From: Candidatus Micrarchaeota archaeon RBG_16_49_10
GTDB lineage: Archaea > Aenigmatarchaeota > Aenigmatarchaeia > CG10238-14
Length of the DNA stretch: 19,329 nt
Reading direction: 5' to 3'
Assembly (NCBI GenBank): GCA_001784635.1
Contig: MFRS01000019.1
Location: 40,288-59,616, forward strand
Below, in pieces: positions 17,883-19,329 of the stretch. The notes below the pieces were generated by a model that worked only from the letters and a program-made list of their open reading frames with translations, did no database searches and was not told the origin of the DNA. A program made the position numbers and the translations under genes. The first letter of the stretch is position 1; each line of letters opens with the position of its first letter.

Positions 17883-18551
17883 ATGCTCCTTGGGATTTAC
17901 AACGACCTGTACCAGCACTTCGGTAGCCAGCATTGGTGGCCCGCTCAGACACCGTTCGAAGTAATCGTGGGCGCAATCCTGACGCAGCAGACCTCATGGA
18001 ACAATGTCGAGAAGGCTATCGTCAATCTGAAAAGGGAAAAGATTCTAGACCCAAAAAAGTTGCGCGAGATAGAAAGCGAAAAACTGGAGACACTGATAAA
18101 GCCTTCAGGCTACTACAGACAGAAGACTAAGAAGCTGAAAAATTTCATGGGCTTCCTCTTCGAGAGGCATGGGGGCAAGCTGGAAGAATTGTTCGGTCAA
18201 TCGATTGAACAGATTAGGATGGAATTACTTTCGGTGAAGGGTATAGGGAAGGAGACGGCGGACTCGATAATACTCTATGCGGCTAACAAACCTACGTTTG
18301 TAATCGACGCTTACACGGTGAGGGCCTTCAACAGGATAGGCGTCACAAAGGAGAAGGACTACGAGAGTCTGAAGAAGTTCTTCGAGGACAACCTGCCGAA
18401 AGACGTGAATCTCTTCAACGAATACCACGCATTAATAGTTGCTCTGGGAAAGAATTATTGCAGGACAAACCCCATTTGCGGGAAGTGCCCATTGAGGGAG
18501 AGGTGTGACTATGCTCTTCATTCTTACGATGGTGCCAAAAGGAAAAAGTGA
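17883..18551 (+). CDS. Endonuclease III-related HhH-GPD DNA glycosylase with 4Fe-4S cluster
   Basis: The 222-residue protein has the helix-hairpin-helix LLSVKGIGKETADSIILYA, then the catalytic Asp142 (FVIDAYTVRAFNRIG), and four C-terminal cysteines (C193, C199, C202, C208; CRTNPICGKCPLRERC) for the 4Fe-4S cluster. The opening AILTQQTSWNNVEKAI is typical of the superfamily. The catalytic Lys of bifunctional Nth (in G-x-K-T) is replaced by Glu124 (GKETAD), so this should be a monofunctional glycosylase, in the branch containing MagIII-like 3-methyladenine glycosylases. The first cysteine spacing is x5, not x6 as in E. coli Nth. TATTTATA about 26 bases before ATG 17883 lies within the end of the YvcK-like gene. 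It would pair with an AP endonuclease such as the one at 8793-9596. Confidence 0.9.
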   Translation: MLLGIYNDLYQHFGSQHWWPAQTPFEVIVGAILTQQTSWNNVEKAIVNLKREKILDPKKLREIESEKLETLIKPSGYYRQKTKKLKNFMGFLFERHGGKLEELFGQSIEQIRMELLSVKGIGKETADSIILYAANKPTFVIDAYTVRAFNRIGVTKEKDYESLKKFFEDNLPKDVNLFNEYHALIVALGKNYCRTNPICGKCPLRERCDYALHSYDGAKRKK

Positions 18552-18816
18552 CGAGCTTTCAAGGAAAATCGTAGAGGAAAAGTTGGCAGGCTGTTCCCTC
18601 ATTGTAAACTTGCAGGACAGCAAATTCTTTTGGGAAGGAAAGCTGACGCATGAGAAGGAGGACTTGATAATCTTCAAGACCCTTGAGAAGAATTCAGAAA
18701 AGATTTTCAAAAGGATAAAAGAACTTCACCCTTACGAAACACCCTTCATCGGGCAGATAAAGCTTGACAAAACAAACACCGAGTACGAGAATTGGCTAAG
18801 GGAAGTAATCGGTTAA
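18511..18816 (+). CDS. cutA: CutA1 divalent-cation tolerance protein
   Basis: The 101-residue protein carries the CutA pattern: EEKLAGCSLIVNLQDSKFFW, EGKLTHEKEDLIIFKT, and the signature ELHPYETPFI near the C-terminus. CutA proteins form very stable ferredoxin-like trimers; the name comes from copper tolerance in E. coli, but the molecular role is unsettled. ATG 18511 has GGGAGAGGTG just upstream, so I prefer it to 18505. It overlaps the end of the glycosylase gene by 41 bases, in another frame, indicating a shared transcript. Its stop overlaps the stop of the convergent membrane protein gene by four bases. Confidence 0.95.
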   Translation: MLFILTMVPKGKSDELSRKIVEEKLAGCSLIVNLQDSKFFWEGKLTHEKEDLIIFKTLEKNSEKIFKRIKELHPYETPFIGQIKLDKTNTEYENWLREVIG

Positions 18817-19310
18817 ATTAAATAGGAACTCGTCTTTGCCGTATGCTTTCCATTTCTGTAAACTTTGAGTCCCAATATTGAAACGGTGCCTATGACGAAG
18901 TGGATTGCGGAGTACTCTACCAAATAATCACTTATTTGTTTGGTGGCATCTTTGTTCGTCAAAAATTGCGAAGAATATGTCAGCGAAATCAAAGCGGTTA
19001 TACACAGTAACACTATTAGAATCGATGAAAGAAAAAGGCTGCGGGTAATTGTAGAGGACAAATGGCTTTTTGTGGACGCAATACCAAACATTATAAACAC
19101 CAAGCCGATTATAGCTGAAGCCCCCGAAGAATTATTCGCCAGACGATTTATACCGCCGAGATTGTCAATCTCCCTTTCCAAATCGTTCCCGGCAAAAATC
19201 ATTCTTTGTACACCCGGATCATAAAGCAAGGCCTCACTGTGCGAGACTTTAGAAAAGACGGCGATGCTAAAGATAGAGAGTCCGACGATTAGTAGAAAGT
19301 GAGGGAGCAT
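18813..19310 (-). CDS. Four-helix membrane protein of unknown function
   Basis: Four hydrophobic segments can be seen: LPHFLLIVGLSIFSIAVFS, ASAIIGLVFIMFGIAS, LFLSSILIVLLCITALISLT and IHFVIGTVSILGLKVY. The first loop of about 40 residues (SEALLYDPGVQRMIFAGNDL and on) lies between helices 1 and 2 and is polar; the C-terminus is basic. No family motif is recognised. The 165-residue reading uses ATG 19310, but the frame stays open to the window edge (19329), so the gene may start outside. No ribosome binding site is visible before this ATG. It is convergent with cutA, with a four-base stop-codon overlap. Confidence 0.6.
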   Translation of the reverse strand: MLPHFLLIVGLSIFSIAVFSKVSHSEALLYDPGVQRMIFAGNDLEREIDNLGGINRLANNSSGASAIIGLVFIMFGIASTKSHLSSTITRSLFLSSILIVLLCITALISLTYSSQFLTNKDATKQISDYLVEYSAIHFVIGTVSILGLKVYRNGKHTAKTSSYLI

Positions 19311-19329
19311 ATTGTTGAGAGTGGAAGTC

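Noticed and set aside
1..19329. CRISPR arrays, rRNA genes, transposases or integrases
   Set aside because: No regularly spaced repeats, no rRNA-like stretches and no DDE, HUH, serine or tyrosine recombinase motifs were seen on either strand.

Overview
The window is a piece of an archaeal chromosome. The evidence is a Sec61-beta subunit, ribosomal protein L37e, a GTP-dependent dephospho-CoA kinase of the DUF359 type, an archaeal-type RNase P RNA, TATA boxes placed so close to start codons that many mRNAs look leaderless, and a membrane-anchored winged-helix regulator of a kind common in archaea. Secreted proteins with Thr-rich linkers and a CGDGxC...C-P-x-D-C cysteine motif, very small genes and compact spacing suggest a DPANN-type lineage (Diapherotrites, Micrarchaeota or Aenigmarchaeota-like). 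That placement is from memory of such genomes and is not proven here.

Layout. 1-1008: the end of a surface protein anchored by a C-terminal membrane segment, then a small secreted protein gene broken by an in-frame TAG. 1068-3920 (minus): two small unknown genes, a secreted protein overlapping a transmembrane winged-helix regulator, and an exported protein with a repeat-operator region upstream. 4059-4968: two convergent unknown genes. 4992-8353: a secreted subtilisin-like protease lies between an intact M24 Xaa-Pro peptidase gene and a truncated copy of that gene's promoter and first codons. 8418-10164: a signal-peptide remnant, a stand-alone Lrp/AsnC effector domain, an endonuclease IV family protein, Sec61-beta and MscL. 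10340-10885: an AT-rich thioredoxin-like gene. 11000-12126: a vapBC toxin-antitoxin pair between the RNase P RNA gene and an exact 83-bp second copy of its 3' end. 12196-13676: an unknown gene, L37e, a small unknown gene, dephospho-CoA kinase and tRNA-Lys(UUU). 13729-14772: a HEPN/nucleotidyltransferase pair with a palindromic operator. 14844-18816: a YgiQ-type radical SAM protein, a cysteine-rich gene remnant, a YvcK/CofD-like protein, an endonuclease III-related glycosylase and CutA. 18813-19310: a four-helix membrane protein.

The most interesting structure is that two unrelated cargos (vapBC and the protease) are each bounded by direct repeats that duplicate an end of the adjoining host gene: the 3' end of rnpB in one case, the promoter and first codons of pepQ in the other. 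In each case one host gene copy is intact. The rnpB repeat starts at the outermost base pair of the RNA's P1 helix, which is the layout of an island integrated at the 3' end of an RNA gene, but with no integrase. The pepQ remnant forms a 36-codon ORF that stops one base before the protease ATG, so the captured gene may also have captured a promoter and translation signal.

No CRISPR array, rRNA or recognisable transposase was seen. Assignments are from reading motifs by eye. No database search was possible.
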